Positions 53,703 through 61,756 of a stretch of 64,000 nt of DNA are shown here, piece by piece. Numbering within the stretch: position 1 is the first letter of the stretch; each line of letters starts with the position of its first letter. The notes under the pieces are model-generated. The model searched no databases, was not told the DNA's origin, and worked only from the letters and a program-made list of their open reading frames with translations. Location of the stretch: NCBI RefSeq assembly GCF_042663585.1, contig NZ_JBHTAN010000006.1, positions 372,001-436,000 on the forward strand, written 5' to 3'. The DNA comes from Natranaeroarchaeum sp042663585 (GTDB lineage Archaea > Halobacteriota > Halobacteria > Halobacteriales > Natronoarchaeaceae). Both the position numbers and the translations under genes were made by a program.

Positions 53703-54360
53703 ACAGGCGAGGTATAAAAACCCAGCTATACCTCTATCGATATGTGATTACGCAGTACGGCCGCTATTTCGCGGATAATCGTGCATTTATCCCAAGTATC
53801 TCAACATATTATCCTCACGTCCGACGATGTGTTCTCACTGTTGATGTCGACCAGACACAGACACCCCTCTATCGATGTGTTCGATTTGTTTGAGGGGGAG
53901 GGGCCCCTAGCGGGTCACACCACCCGTGAAAGCCACGGAAACGTCGATATTACGCGTTTCCGCTGTTTAAGAACAAAATTTCGACCAGTCGTGGTCGTCT
54001 AGTCGTCTAGCGTTCTAGACTAGAGGCACAGACACACCTCTATCGAAGTGTTCGATGTGTTCCACAGACCGGGGGTAGGTTCCTCTCATCTAAAAATGCG
54101 GCTGTCCCGAGTAGATGTAGGTTTCGACCGTCTTGAGCACGAGTACAGCACCGTTCGAGTTCCTTTTGCATATTCACTGACTGTAGATCATCTATTTTAC
54201 GCGCTATCGCGGCGGTTCTCTACAGATCGAACACATCGATAGAGGGGTGTGTCTACCGTACGAACGACTCGCAGAAACACATCGATAGAGGGGTGTGTCT
54301 ACCGTACGAACGACTCGCAGAAACACATCGATAGAGGGGTGTGTTCATGTCGGTTGATTG
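53703..54360. other. candidate replication origin next to orc1
   Basis: Upstream of orc1 lie six copies (counting one beyond the gene at 52304-52326) of a repeat with core ATCGATAGAGGTGTGTGTC or its inverse. Inverse copies are at 53853-53886 and 54026-54063; forward copies at 54226-54258, 54272-54304 and 54318-54350. Between the two orientations is an A+T-richer stretch (about 54160-54200, ...TGCATATTCACTGACTG). Repeat 53853 is followed by a G-run (GAGGGGGAGGGG), typical of archaeal origin recognition boxes. Orc1 binding boxes in both orientations around an A+T-rich unwinding site are the expected origin layout. Confidence 0.72.
54232..54350 (+). repeat. 46-bp direct repeats carrying the origin box
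   Basis: A 46-bp unit beginning CACATCGATAGAGGGGTGTG and containing TACCGTACGAACGACTCGCAG repeats with exact spacing at 54232, 54278 and 54324 (the third copy breaks after the box). The spacing is too regular and the sequence too conserved for chance. It is not a CRISPR array, since the whole unit, spacer included, is repeated. Confidence 0.85.
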
Positions 54361-54548
54361 TACCTCGACGACAGGCCCTGAACAGACAGAGATAACGAAG
54401 GACTGCACGTCAGGACGTGTAGCACTCAAACGCCAGTTCGACTACTCGTGTGACAAACGCCGGCATGAGGAGGACGGACCCTACAACCGGTTGCCAGGCC
54501 AATAGTAGAAACACGCCTCCGCGGGCGAGCGGTACGGGAAGAGTTGCT

Positions 54549-54731
54549 GTAACGAGATCAGCGAGGCGATCGACCCGCTGATCCAATCCGGCCTGACGAT
54601 CGACGCCATCGGCCTAGACAACTGGCGCATCGACATCAGCTATCCCGAGGACTACGACGAAGCCAAAGAGCGACTCCAGGAGAAAGAGGAGGACGCGGCG
54701 AGTGCCGAAGCGGCCGAGTAGGGAACTCGGT
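54549..54731 (+). pseudogene. 3' fragment of an aglF-like gene with conserved downstream bases
   Basis: The bases read NEISEAIDPLIQSGLTIDAI, then IDISYPEDYDEAKERLQEKE and AASAEAAE, then TAG at 54718-54720. This matches the last 57 codons of the gene at 27170. The match continues past the stop: GAAGCGGCCGAGTAGGGAACTCGG is identical at 27903-27926 and 54703-54726. Copied non-coding bases mean a DNA-level duplication. Together the two places enclose a 27-kb block with the orc1 gene and origin. Confidence 0.82.
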
Positions 54732-54807
54732 CGGGACTCCGTCGGACTATGGTGACTCTACAGAAATCTAAACCACCTGGCTGGCCCGGCGGCGGGCCAA
54801 CCCTACC

Positions 54808-55341
54808 TCACTCCAGACTTGCTGCAGTCACCTCCGCGAGCGCCTCGTAGAACGGCTCCTCGGTCTCTCCCTTGACGTCGGCGAGGAACTCGTCGAGCCA
54901 CTGCTCGGGATGTTCGTCGAGGAACGACTCACAGGCGGTCGTTTCACCGCGAGCGAGCAGATACGCGGCGAACTCAAGTTCGGTCGCGACGTGATCGGGG
55001 AGGTCGGGCCAGTCGGGATCGAGCCCGAGGTCGTACTCCTGGTACCACTGGACGACGTCGTGAGCCGCCGGGCCGAGGACGTCCGCCGACTCGTTCCGAT
55101 ACACGCTCTCGTAGGGTGGACACCGTGGCTCACCCGGACCGACGAACAGGCGTGCGTGTTCCGCGCGCAGCGCGGTCACCGAGACGTCCTCGATGGAGAC
55201 GCCGACCGATCGGAACAGCCCGCTGTCCGCGACGGCGTCGACCAGATCGGCCGTCGGCTGTCGCCAACACCGCGCGAGCATGGCGTACCCGCTGGCGAGA
55301 TCCGCAGTGTCGCCGCCGTGAGCAGCGCCTGCGTCACTCAT
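54808..55341 (-). CDS. TorD/DmsD-family chaperone
   Basis: This 177-residue protein resembles molybdoenzyme chaperones: SGYAMLARCWRQPTADLVD, ALRAEHARLFVGPGEPRCPPYESVYRNE near residues 57-84 (the E-H-x-x-L-F-x-G...P-Y-E-S/R-V motif), and a helical C-terminus ATELEFAAYLLARGE. It should hold the catalytic subunit until the cofactor is in place. Its start overlaps the NrfD-type gene stop by 8 bp and it ends the operon. Cytoplasmic, like its relatives. Confidence 0.85.
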   Translation of the reverse strand: MSDAGAAHGGDTADLASGYAMLARCWRQPTADLVDAVADSGLFRSVGVSIEDVSVTALRAEHARLFVGPGEPRCPPYESVYRNESADVLGPAAHDVVQWYQEYDLGLDPDWPDLPDHVATELEFAAYLLARGETTACESFLDEHPEQWLDEFLADVKGETEEPFYEALAEVTAASLE

Positions 55342-56695
55342 CGTCGTTCACTCCGTGGTTGCCGGTCCCGACTGCCCCGCCGTCAGTCACGGCTGCATCG
55401 GTCGTCGGCTCCTCCGACGTGACGGGCTCGGGCGACCCACCGCCCGGCTGGATCGGCAGGAAGCGAAGCCCGAGCGTGACGATTAGCGCGCCGATCGCGA
55501 CGATGCCGAGGACGACCAGCAGTTCGATCAGCGTCGGGGTGTAGGTCCCGCTTGTCGCCCAGACGTCCGCCGTCACGCCGGTGTAGTCGGTGCCGGTCGT
55601 CACGCCGGGCGCGGCACCGATGTTCAGCTCGGTGTAGCCGGTGAAGATCAGGTTGACACCCTCGAAGAGGATCCCGACGATGGCGAAGACGCTCGCGGTC
55701 GCGACCGCCCAGAGCTTGCGACGGAGCGACGGGATCGCGAGCAACGCAATGGGGAGCGCCCCGCCGACGACGGTCCAGAGCCAGAAATGGATGGTGTCGC
55801 CGACGAGGAACGAGCCCGTGATCGACCAGAACTCGAAGTTCTCCGCCCACGCGTGGGGCAGGCGCTCGGCCGCCACGAGGTAGACGACGTGGACCGCGAC
55901 GAACACGCCCAGTACCTTCGCGAGCTCGGAGACCAGGTCTTCCTCCAGTCGGAACTTCGTCGTCCGGTCGAGTACGATTGCGGTCACCAACAGCAGGCCG
56001 AGCCCGGAGACCAGCGCCTTCATGATGAACATCGGCGCGACGAGCGGGCTGAACCAGTCGCCGCGACCGATCTGTGTGGCGAAGATCCAGCCGGTCACGG
56101 AGTGCAGCGCGATCGCCAGCGGGATCGCGACCGCGGCCGCCCAGAACGCGAGCTTGCGGTCGCGTTCGCGGCCCTCCTCGGTGTCCTCGACGCCGAAGGC
56201 GAGTCTGGAGCCCATCCGGGCGAGATCACGGCGCGTCAGCAACCAGAGGTAGCCGGCGCTGAACAGCCCGTACACGAGGACGATCCCGAAGTCCCAGACC
56301 ATCGGCGACCGGAAGTCCGGCGATGTGAGGAAGCCGACGACTCGGCTCGGGCGACCCAGATCGGGCAGGATCAGCAAGCCGGCGACGACGATACACCCGA
56401 GGCTCAGGAGTACGCCCATCGCCGCGAGGCTGTCGTAGCGTTTCGAGTGGAAGAACTTCGGCGCGCTGGAGATGATCAGCCCCCCCGCCGAGAGGCCGAT
56501 AAACAGCACGAACAGCATGATGTACAGCCCCCAGGAGAACACGTTGTCCATCCCGGTGACCGCAAGGCCCTGCGTGAGCTGGTAAGCCCACGCGCCCATG
56601 CCGACGAGGATCGTCAGCACGAGGACGCCGAGCCACGCCTTGCCGCGCGTCCCGAACTGCGGGATGACGACGCCGCTTTCGGTATCGGTCGCCAT
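55334..56695 (-). CDS. NrfD/PsrC-type membrane anchor subunit
   Basis: This 453-residue integral membrane protein has 9-10 predicted helices, with VITQGLAVT-like LTQGLAVTGMDNVFSWGLYI near residue 30, LPDLGRPSRVVGFLTSPDFRSPMVWDFGIVLVYG near residue 110 and HSVTGWIFATQIGRGDWFSP. NrfD-type subunits anchor the complex and oxidise quinol. The stop codon of the ferredoxin gene overlaps its ATG (TGATG). Long C-terminal acidic tail after the last helix. The third gene of the molybdoenzyme operon. Confidence 0.88.
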   Translation of the reverse strand: MATDTESGVVIPQFGTRGKAWLGVLVLTILVGMGAWAYQLTQGLAVTGMDNVFSWGLYIMLFVLFIGLSAGGLIISSAPKFFHSKRYDSLAAMGVLLSLGCIVVAGLLILPDLGRPSRVVGFLTSPDFRSPMVWDFGIVLVYGLFSAGYLWLLTRRDLARMGSRLAFGVEDTEEGRERDRKLAFWAAAVAIPLAIALHSVTGWIFATQIGRGDWFSPLVAPMFIMKALVSGLGLLLVTAIVLDRTTKFRLEEDLVSELAKVLGVFVAVHVVYLVAAERLPHAWAENFEFWSITGSFLVGDTIHFWLWTVVGGALPIALLAIPSLRRKLWAVATASVFAIVGILFEGVNLIFTGYTELNIGAAPGVTTGTDYTGVTADVWATSGTYTPTLIELLVVLGIVAIGALIVTLGLRFLPIQPGGGSPEPVTSEEPTTDAAVTDGGAVGTGNHGVNDDE

Positions 56696-57429
56696 CAGCT
56701 CTCACCTCCGTTGCTCGCGACACCATCAGGATGGCCGACCTCCTTCTTTTCCGTTCCTTCGAGCTGGTTCCCGTCCTGCGGGCGACCGGGACTCATCTCG
56801 CCGCGGATGTAGTAGGTGTTCGGATCGGTTTCGAGGTCGTCGAGCAGTTGATCGGTCTCGTACTTGTTTATATATCGGGAGACCGTGCTCTCTTCGTCAT
56901 CGAGATCGCCGAAGATCCGCGCATCTGCGGGACAGGCGACCGTACAGGCCGGATCGAGATCCTCCTCGACGCGATGGCTACAGAACGTACACTTCTCGAC
57001 GACGCCCTGCTCGCGCTCTTCGACGTTCCCGGTGCCCTCGGTCGGCAGCGTCTTGGGCTCGTCGTAGTTGAACACCCGTGCGTTGTACGGACAGGCGCTC
57101 ATGCAGTACCGACAGCCCATGCACTTGTCGTAGTCGATCTCGACGATACCGTCATCGCGTTTGTACGTCGCGTTGACGGGACACACCTTCACACAGGGAG
57201 CGTTCTCGCAGTGTTGACAGGATGTCGGGAGGTGGTTCATCGAGAGGGTACCGTCCCGACCGTTCTCCGGGTACTCACCCTCCGGGGTGTCCATCGTATC
57301 GCCGCCTTCGGTGAGGATCCGGTTCCACCGGCTGTCCAGCGGAACGTTGTTTTCCTGGCTGCAACTCACCGAGCAGGCATGACAGCCGATACACCGTTCC
57401 AGGTCGATCACCATGCCGTAGTTCGTCAT
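56695..57429 (-). CDS. four-cluster ferredoxin subunit of a DMSO-reductase-family complex
   Basis: This 244-residue iron-sulfur protein has four cysteine groups: CIGCHACSVSCSQENNVP, CQHCENAPCVKVCPVNA, CMGCRYCMSACPYNAR and CTFCSHRVEEDLDPACTVACPADA. This is the standard DmsB/PsrB-type set. It passes electrons from the membrane subunit to the molybdenum site. The start overlaps the catalytic gene's stop (TGATG). Position, length and cysteines fit well. The C-terminus is a charged tail. Confidence 0.92.
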   Translation of the reverse strand: MTNYGMVIDLERCIGCHACSVSCSQENNVPLDSRWNRILTEGGDTMDTPEGEYPENGRDGTLSMNHLPTSCQHCENAPCVKVCPVNATYKRDDGIVEIDYDKCMGCRYCMSACPYNARVFNYDEPKTLPTEGTGNVEEREQGVVEKCTFCSHRVEEDLDPACTVACPADARIFGDLDDEESTVSRYINKYETDQLLDDLETDPNTYYIRGEMSPGRPQDGNQLEGTEKKEVGHPDGVASNGGES

Positions 57430-59912
57430 CAGTTATCACCTCGGTTCGGGTAGCCGTCGAGCCAGTCGTCCGTTCCGGGGTCCGTGTACATACTCGTGTC
57501 AATGTCTGCCGGAGCGGGTTCGACCTCGGCCCGAACGTCGTAGAAGGCGAACGTCGGCGCGAGGTCGTTGACGTCCATATGGGTCAGGTCCTGCAGGTTG
57601 CCGTGGATGTAGTCTTCGGTCCACCAGCCCTGGTCGATGTTGATCAGCCCCGGCTGGAACCCTTCGTTGTACTGCGCCCGAACGACGACCTCTCCGCGGT
57701 CGTTGTACACCCGGACGTAGTCGCCGTCGTCGATCCCACGCGCTGTCGCGTCCGAGGGATGGATGTCGAGTGTCGGTTCGGGGTTGATCTGTCGGACCAT
57801 CGCGTTGTCCGCCCACTGTGAGTGGATCCGCCACTTCGAGTGTTTCTGCATGAACATGAGCGGATAGTCCTCAGCCAACTCGTGATCGTCGGCCGTCCGA
57901 TCCTCGATCGGACGCGGGAGGTCGAGGACCGTCCCCTCGTCTTCGACCGGCTGGTCCTCGTCGTAGAGTTCGATGCGACCGGTGTCCGTGGGGAACGGAT
58001 CGGTGTACTTGATGACGTCCACGTCGACGCGGACGTTCCCCTTCTCGCGTAACTCGTCGAAGTCGATCCGGTCATCGTTGGCTGCGATCTTGCGCAGTTC
58101 CTCACGCTTGTCGTCGAGGAACAGGTCGTCGTAGCCGAGTTTCTCGGCGAGGTCGGCGATGATGAAGTAGTCGTCCCGGGCCACCCACAGTGGCTCGTGT
58201 GCCTTCGTCCGGTGTGAGATGTGGGGGTGCGATCCCCAGGCGTCGGTGATGTCTTCACGCTCGAACCAGTGGGCGGCAGGCAGGATGATGTCTGCGTGCT
58301 GGACCGTCGGCGTGTTGTGGATGTCAGCCATCGCGAACATGTCGACGTTCTTGAGCAGTTCCTGCCACCGCTGTCGGTCCGGGAACTGGTTGACGAGCAT
58401 GTTCGACTCCATCCCGTAGATCGCCTTGATCGGCCACGGATCGCCGTTTTCCAGCGCGGCGGGCTCTTCATGCATCCGGAGCGACTGGGCACCTTCTGCC
58501 CCCTCCGGTGAGCCGTACCCACCGCTGTTCAGCGAGGCACCCAGTGGGTGCTGAGCGTGGATCGTCCCGGACCGACCGTAGTCGCCCGTCAGGGCGAGCA
58601 GGATGGCGTAGCTCTGGCCGAAGACGTGGCCGTACTTGTATCGGCCGAGCGCGTAACTCGATGCGATCCCACCGGGGCCGCGCGTGGCCAGCCACCGTGC
58701 GGACGTCCGGATGTCTTCGGCATCGAGGTCTGCAACGTCGGCGACGGCTTCCGGCGAGTAGTCCTGAACGTGCTCTTCCAGCAGTGTTAGTCCTGTCGTC
58801 GTCGAAATACCTCCGATATCGTAGCGACCGAACAGTTCGACCTCTGCATGCGTATCTGGCTCCAGTGGGATCGGTTCGCCGGTCTCGGCATGGATGCCGA
58901 CAACGCGGTCGTCGTCGTCCCCGGTGATATCGCTCATCCGGAGCATCTCCTCGGTGTCCTCGCGGACGAGGGCACCCGCGGTCGAGCGCTCGCGCAGGAA
59001 CTCCTGATCGTAGATCCCTTCGGCCAGCACCTCGTGGATCATCGCCAGCGCGAGGTGGGTGTCCTTGCCGGGTTTGATCGGCAGCCACAAGTCGGCTTTC
59101 GCAGCGGTCGTCGTGTAGACGGGATCGACGACGACCAACTTGGCCCCGTTTTCCATCGCGTCGAGGACCTTCGAGGCGTCGTTCTGGAACTGGCTTTTGA
59201 ACAGATCCGAGCCCCAGACGATGATCGTGTTCGCGTTTACCCAGTCTTCGCTCTCGTTCGTCGGCGGGAGGAAGTAGCCGTGTCCAGTTACACGACGAAA
59301 GCCCATCCCGACGTTCGAGTCGATCGACCACCCCTGCTGCGTGCCGCCAAACATCGACGCGAGGCGACCGAAGAACGTCGTCCCCATCCCGTTGTCTCCG
59401 GAGCCAGTGTGGAAGAAGACGCTCTCCGGGCCGTACTCCTCGCGGACCCTGCTCATTTTATCGGCGACGTAATCGAGCGCCTCGTCCCACGAGACTTGCT
59501 CGAACGTGGCGTCTTCGCCTCGGCCCTCTGGGTTCGGTTCACCTGGCGACCAGTCGCTTCTGACCATCGGGTACTTCAGCCGTTTCGGGCTGTAAACTCG
59601 CTGGACGTGAGACTGGCCAAGGACACAGCCACGCCGATACTGCTCGTCATCGGTCATCTGTGGCTCGACGAACTTGACCTGACCGTCTCTAACGTGAACG
59701 TTCAGTGGACATTTCCCACGGCAGTTCGGCGCACACGCCGTGTTGAGGACTTCGGTCTGATCGAATAGGTCTTCGACGACTGCGGATTCAGCCGTGTCCT
59801 CTCCGAGCGACTGCAGGACGTTCCCGCCACCGAGGCCGAGTGCCCCGGCCGCCGCTCCCGCGGAGAGTAACACTGACCGACGGTGGACGCCGGAGGACTC
59901 TTGCTCACTCAT
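57429..59912 (-). CDS. molybdopterin oxidoreductase catalytic subunit (DmsA-like), Tat signal
   Basis: This 827-residue enzyme has a twin-arginine signal (HRRSVLLSAGAAAGALGLGG), then the [4Fe-4S] motif CAPNCRGKCPLN with the fourth Cys in RRGCVLG, then NTIIVWGSDLFKSQFQND, ADIILPAAHWFEREDITDAWG and a C-terminal molybdopterin-dinucleotide-binding domain (ATARGIDDGDYVRVYNDRGEV). The molybdenum ligand region reads GWSIDSNVGMGF, with no Cys, so Ser or Asp is expected. This argues for DMSO/TMAO-type or related reductases over polysulfide reductase. The true electron acceptor is not readable. It acts outside the membrane after Tat export. Confidence 0.88.
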   Translation of the reverse strand: MSEQESSGVHRRSVLLSAGAAAGALGLGGGNVLQSLGEDTAESAVVEDLFDQTEVLNTACAPNCRGKCPLNVHVRDGQVKFVEPQMTDDEQYRRGCVLGQSHVQRVYSPKRLKYPMVRSDWSPGEPNPEGRGEDATFEQVSWDEALDYVADKMSRVREEYGPESVFFHTGSGDNGMGTTFFGRLASMFGGTQQGWSIDSNVGMGFRRVTGHGYFLPPTNESEDWVNANTIIVWGSDLFKSQFQNDASKVLDAMENGAKLVVVDPVYTTTAAKADLWLPIKPGKDTHLALAMIHEVLAEGIYDQEFLRERSTAGALVREDTEEMLRMSDITGDDDDRVVGIHAETGEPIPLEPDTHAEVELFGRYDIGGISTTTGLTLLEEHVQDYSPEAVADVADLDAEDIRTSARWLATRGPGGIASSYALGRYKYGHVFGQSYAILLALTGDYGRSGTIHAQHPLGASLNSGGYGSPEGAEGAQSLRMHEEPAALENGDPWPIKAIYGMESNMLVNQFPDRQRWQELLKNVDMFAMADIHNTPTVQHADIILPAAHWFEREDITDAWGSHPHISHRTKAHEPLWVARDDYFIIADLAEKLGYDDLFLDDKREELRKIAANDDRIDFDELREKGNVRVDVDVIKYTDPFPTDTGRIELYDEDQPVEDEGTVLDLPRPIEDRTADDHELAEDYPLMFMQKHSKWRIHSQWADNAMVRQINPEPTLDIHPSDATARGIDDGDYVRVYNDRGEVVVRAQYNEGFQPGLINIDQGWWTEDYIHGNLQDLTHMDVNDLAPTFAFYDVRAEVEPAPADIDTSMYTDPGTDDWLDGYPNRGDN

Positions 59913-60162
59913 TGGTTACCTCCGGATCCGTCGGACGCTCGTCGACGCCGAACTCCTCGAGGATCTCTTCGTGATACTTCTCGTGGAACTCCGCTTCGCT
60001 CATCTCCCCGATACTCACGCGAACGGCGTCCCGACTCATCCGCTTCCCGAGATCAGCGTCGGCCGAGCTGTCGGCCAGTATCTCCTCCGACGCCTGCTCC
60101 CAGTCATCGGCGTCGACGCCGTGCGCTTCCTCTTCCGTCAGCCGATCAGTTTCGTTACCCAT
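59905..60162 (-). CDS. small acidic first-gene protein of the molybdoenzyme operon
   Basis: Starting at ATG 60162 (MGNETDRLTEEEAHGVDADD), this 85-residue acidic protein reads LGKRMSRDAVRVSIGEMSEAEFHEKYHEEILEEFG and overlaps the catalytic gene start by 8 bp. It has no membrane helix or cysteine. Similar short proteins precede such operons in haloarchaea as I recall; the function is unknown. It is probably a small assembly or regulatory factor for the complex. Confidence 0.62.
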   Translation of the reverse strand: MGNETDRLTEEEAHGVDADDWEQASEEILADSSADADLGKRMSRDAVRVSIGEMSEAEFHEKYHEEILEEFGVDERPTDPEVTNE

Positions 60163-60493
60163 CCTTGTGCCTCTACTACGACGTAGTTCGTACGCCGCCC
60201 TGCCGTTCGCGGCTAATAGTTGCCCGTTTCTTCTAGGTCGCATATGTAGTTATAATCGGACCTGTTGTTACCAGATATCGTTACATAGTGAGATATAGCA
60301 GACATACATCTAGGAATAACGTGAAATAGTGGGCCCTCCTGTGCTATCGTGCTCGTTTGTAGGCTGTAACGTTCGTAGCCCGGCACAGACTGAAACGGTT
60401 CTAGTAAGTGAGATTTGCTGCCACAGATGCCCTCAACACAGGAAAAGGACTGGTTGCCGTAATGCTTATTCATACACAAATTCAACACAGCAT

Positions 60494-60781
60494 ATGCCAG
60501 AAGCGGAATCTCCACCTGAGAAAACGACGGTGAACGTCCGGATGACAGAGACCTTTTTGGAGGACGTTGACGTGACGTGGAAAGAATACGGCTTCAACAG
60601 CCGCAGTGAGTTCATCCGAGCCGTCCTCCGCGATGCACTCAAACATCCCGAATTTAACCGCGCAGATCTGAAGGCGATGCTCACCAGCGAAGCTGAGATT
60701 CGTGACGGTCGCACTCACAGTAGCGACGATGTGAAAGCCGAATACGGCCTCGACGGGACCGTACGTGACAGCGATGAGTGA
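60494..60781 (+). CDS. ribbon-helix-helix antitoxin-like protein
   Basis: This 95-residue protein has KTTVNVRMTETFLEDVDVTWKEYGFNSRSEFIRAVLRDAL, a ribbon-helix-helix DNA-binding domain, and a disordered acidic tail ending GTVRDSDE, as in antitoxins. I chose ATG 60494, at the end of a 240-bp leader shared with the minus-strand dms operon. The next gene, RelE-like, overlaps its end. Expected role: DNA-binding antitoxin that represses the pair. Confidence 0.82.
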   Translation: MPEAESPPEKTTVNVRMTETFLEDVDVTWKEYGFNSRSEFIRAVLRDALKHPEFNRADLKAMLTSEAEIRDGRTHSSDDVKAEYGLDGTVRDSDE

Positions 60782-61055
60782 GTGGGACTGGGAACTCACC
60801 GACACGGCACGGCGGGATTTCGACGGACTCGACAATCATGCACGTGATCGCATCGCTAGCAAACTCGACGAGATCACTACTGACGAATGGCGAGATCCAC
60901 CCGAACATCTCGAACCACTGCAGGGAGCACCCCACGAAAAGCTCCGTATTGGTCCATTCCGACTTGGCTGTCGTGCGGACCGCACCACACAAATTCTCTA
61001 CGTCTTACGGATTCGAAAGCGGGGTGGTGATGCATACCGCAGTGACGGCGATTGA
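60774..61055 (+). CDS. RelE/ParE-family toxin
   Basis: This 93-residue protein starts MSEWDWELTDTARRDFDGLD and has RIASKLDEITTDEWRDPPEHLEPLQGAPHEKLRIGPFRLGCRADRTTQILYVLRIRKRGGDAYR, a RelE/ParE fold with basic C-terminal strand residues. It overlaps the antitoxin-like gene by 8 bp. RelE-type toxins cut mRNA at the ribosome; ParE-type inhibit gyrase; which applies is not clear here. It lies between the dms operon and its presumed regulator. Confidence 0.82.
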   Translation: MSEWDWELTDTARRDFDGLDNHARDRIASKLDEITTDEWRDPPEHLEPLQGAPHEKLRIGPFRLGCRADRTTQILYVLRIRKRGGDAYRSDGD

Positions 61056-61135
61056 TTAGGTTGTGCCTTTCAGCGACTGGCTGTTTCGGGCGCAACTATA
61101 TCTGAAGAATCGGGTTTCCACAGGACCACTGCCGC

Positions 61136-61756
61136 CTACTCTTCGACGAGGTCGACGAGCAGTTTCGATTCGGCGATACGCAGCCGTTTCGACAGGGTCG
61201 GCTTTGTTATCTCCAGTTCCTCGGCAAGCGCATCGAAATCGATCCGGCGCGGGTTGTCGTAATAGCCGGCGTCGATCGCACGACTAAGTGCCGCTTCCTG
61301 GGCATCACTGAGCAGGGAGACGTCCACGGACCGCAGATCAGCGAACCGTTCTTCGTCGAGGTCGACGAGTCGCTGTAAGGAAACGTACTCGCTTACCTCC
61401 TGTAGGTCACGAATCAGGTCCTGTACGGTCTCACGGTCGGTCAGATACGTCGTCACAGTGACGCGGCCGTTGCTCGCCGACTCGAACTCGGGGAGACAGC
61501 CGTATCGACAGAAGACGGTGCACGGACAGCACCCACTAACCGCTTGTTCGTGTTGTTGCACGGCACCATCATCGCCGTCGGCCTCGGAAACCACGTAACA
61601 CCGGTTTTCGAGGATCATGTGCGTGGAGATGTTCCGATCGGAGGCTCTGGCGATCGGGCAGTCCGCGTCGGGGACCTCGAACCGAATATCAGCCCGGATC
61701 GTCCGCTCGGCACGACTGTGCTCGTCGCTGGAACGGATCGCTCCTGTCTTGGCCAT
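61136..61756 (-). CDS. Bat/DmsR-type HTH_10 regulator with Cys-rich sensor
   Basis: This 206-residue protein carries a C-terminal HTH_10 (Bat) domain: SVDVSLLSDAQEAALSRAIDAGYYDNPRRIDFDALAEELEITKPTLSKRLRIAE. The N-terminal half has CPIARAS and the Cys cluster CCPCTVFCRYGCLPEFE, which may bind metal or sense redox state. As I recall, Halobacterium DmsR has the same build and controls the dmsEABCD operon. It lies 1 kb upstream of this operon, with the relE-like pair in between. Probable role: switching on the molybdoenzyme operon without oxygen. Confidence 0.78.
   Translation of the reverse strand: MAKTGAIRSSDEHSRAERTIRADIRFEVPDADCPIARASDRNISTHMILENRCYVVSEADGDDGAVQQHEQAVSGCCPCTVFCRYGCLPEFESASNGRVTVTTYLTDRETVQDLIRDLQEVSEYVSLQRLVDLDEERFADLRSVDVSLLSDAQEAALSRAIDAGYYDNPRRIDFDALAEELEITKPTLSKRLRIAESKLLVDLVEE

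Noticed and set aside
53684..54242. Short plus-strand frames in the origin region
   Set aside because: They overlap the origin repeats and the orc1 promoter. No conserved protein features.
54226..54350. Regular repeats considered as a CRISPR array
   Set aside because: The intervening bases are also identical, the unit is 46 bp with only about three copies, and it lies beside orc1 with matching boxes elsewhere. Origin repeats explain it better.
55787..56812. Long plus-strand open frame (341 codons)
   Set aside because: Antisense of the NrfD-type and ferredoxin genes. Composition is typical of a GC-rich shadow. The real genes on the other strand have clear motifs.
58848..59768. Plus-strand open frame of 306 codons
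   Set aside because: Antisense of the molybdoenzyme catalytic gene. No recognisable domain.
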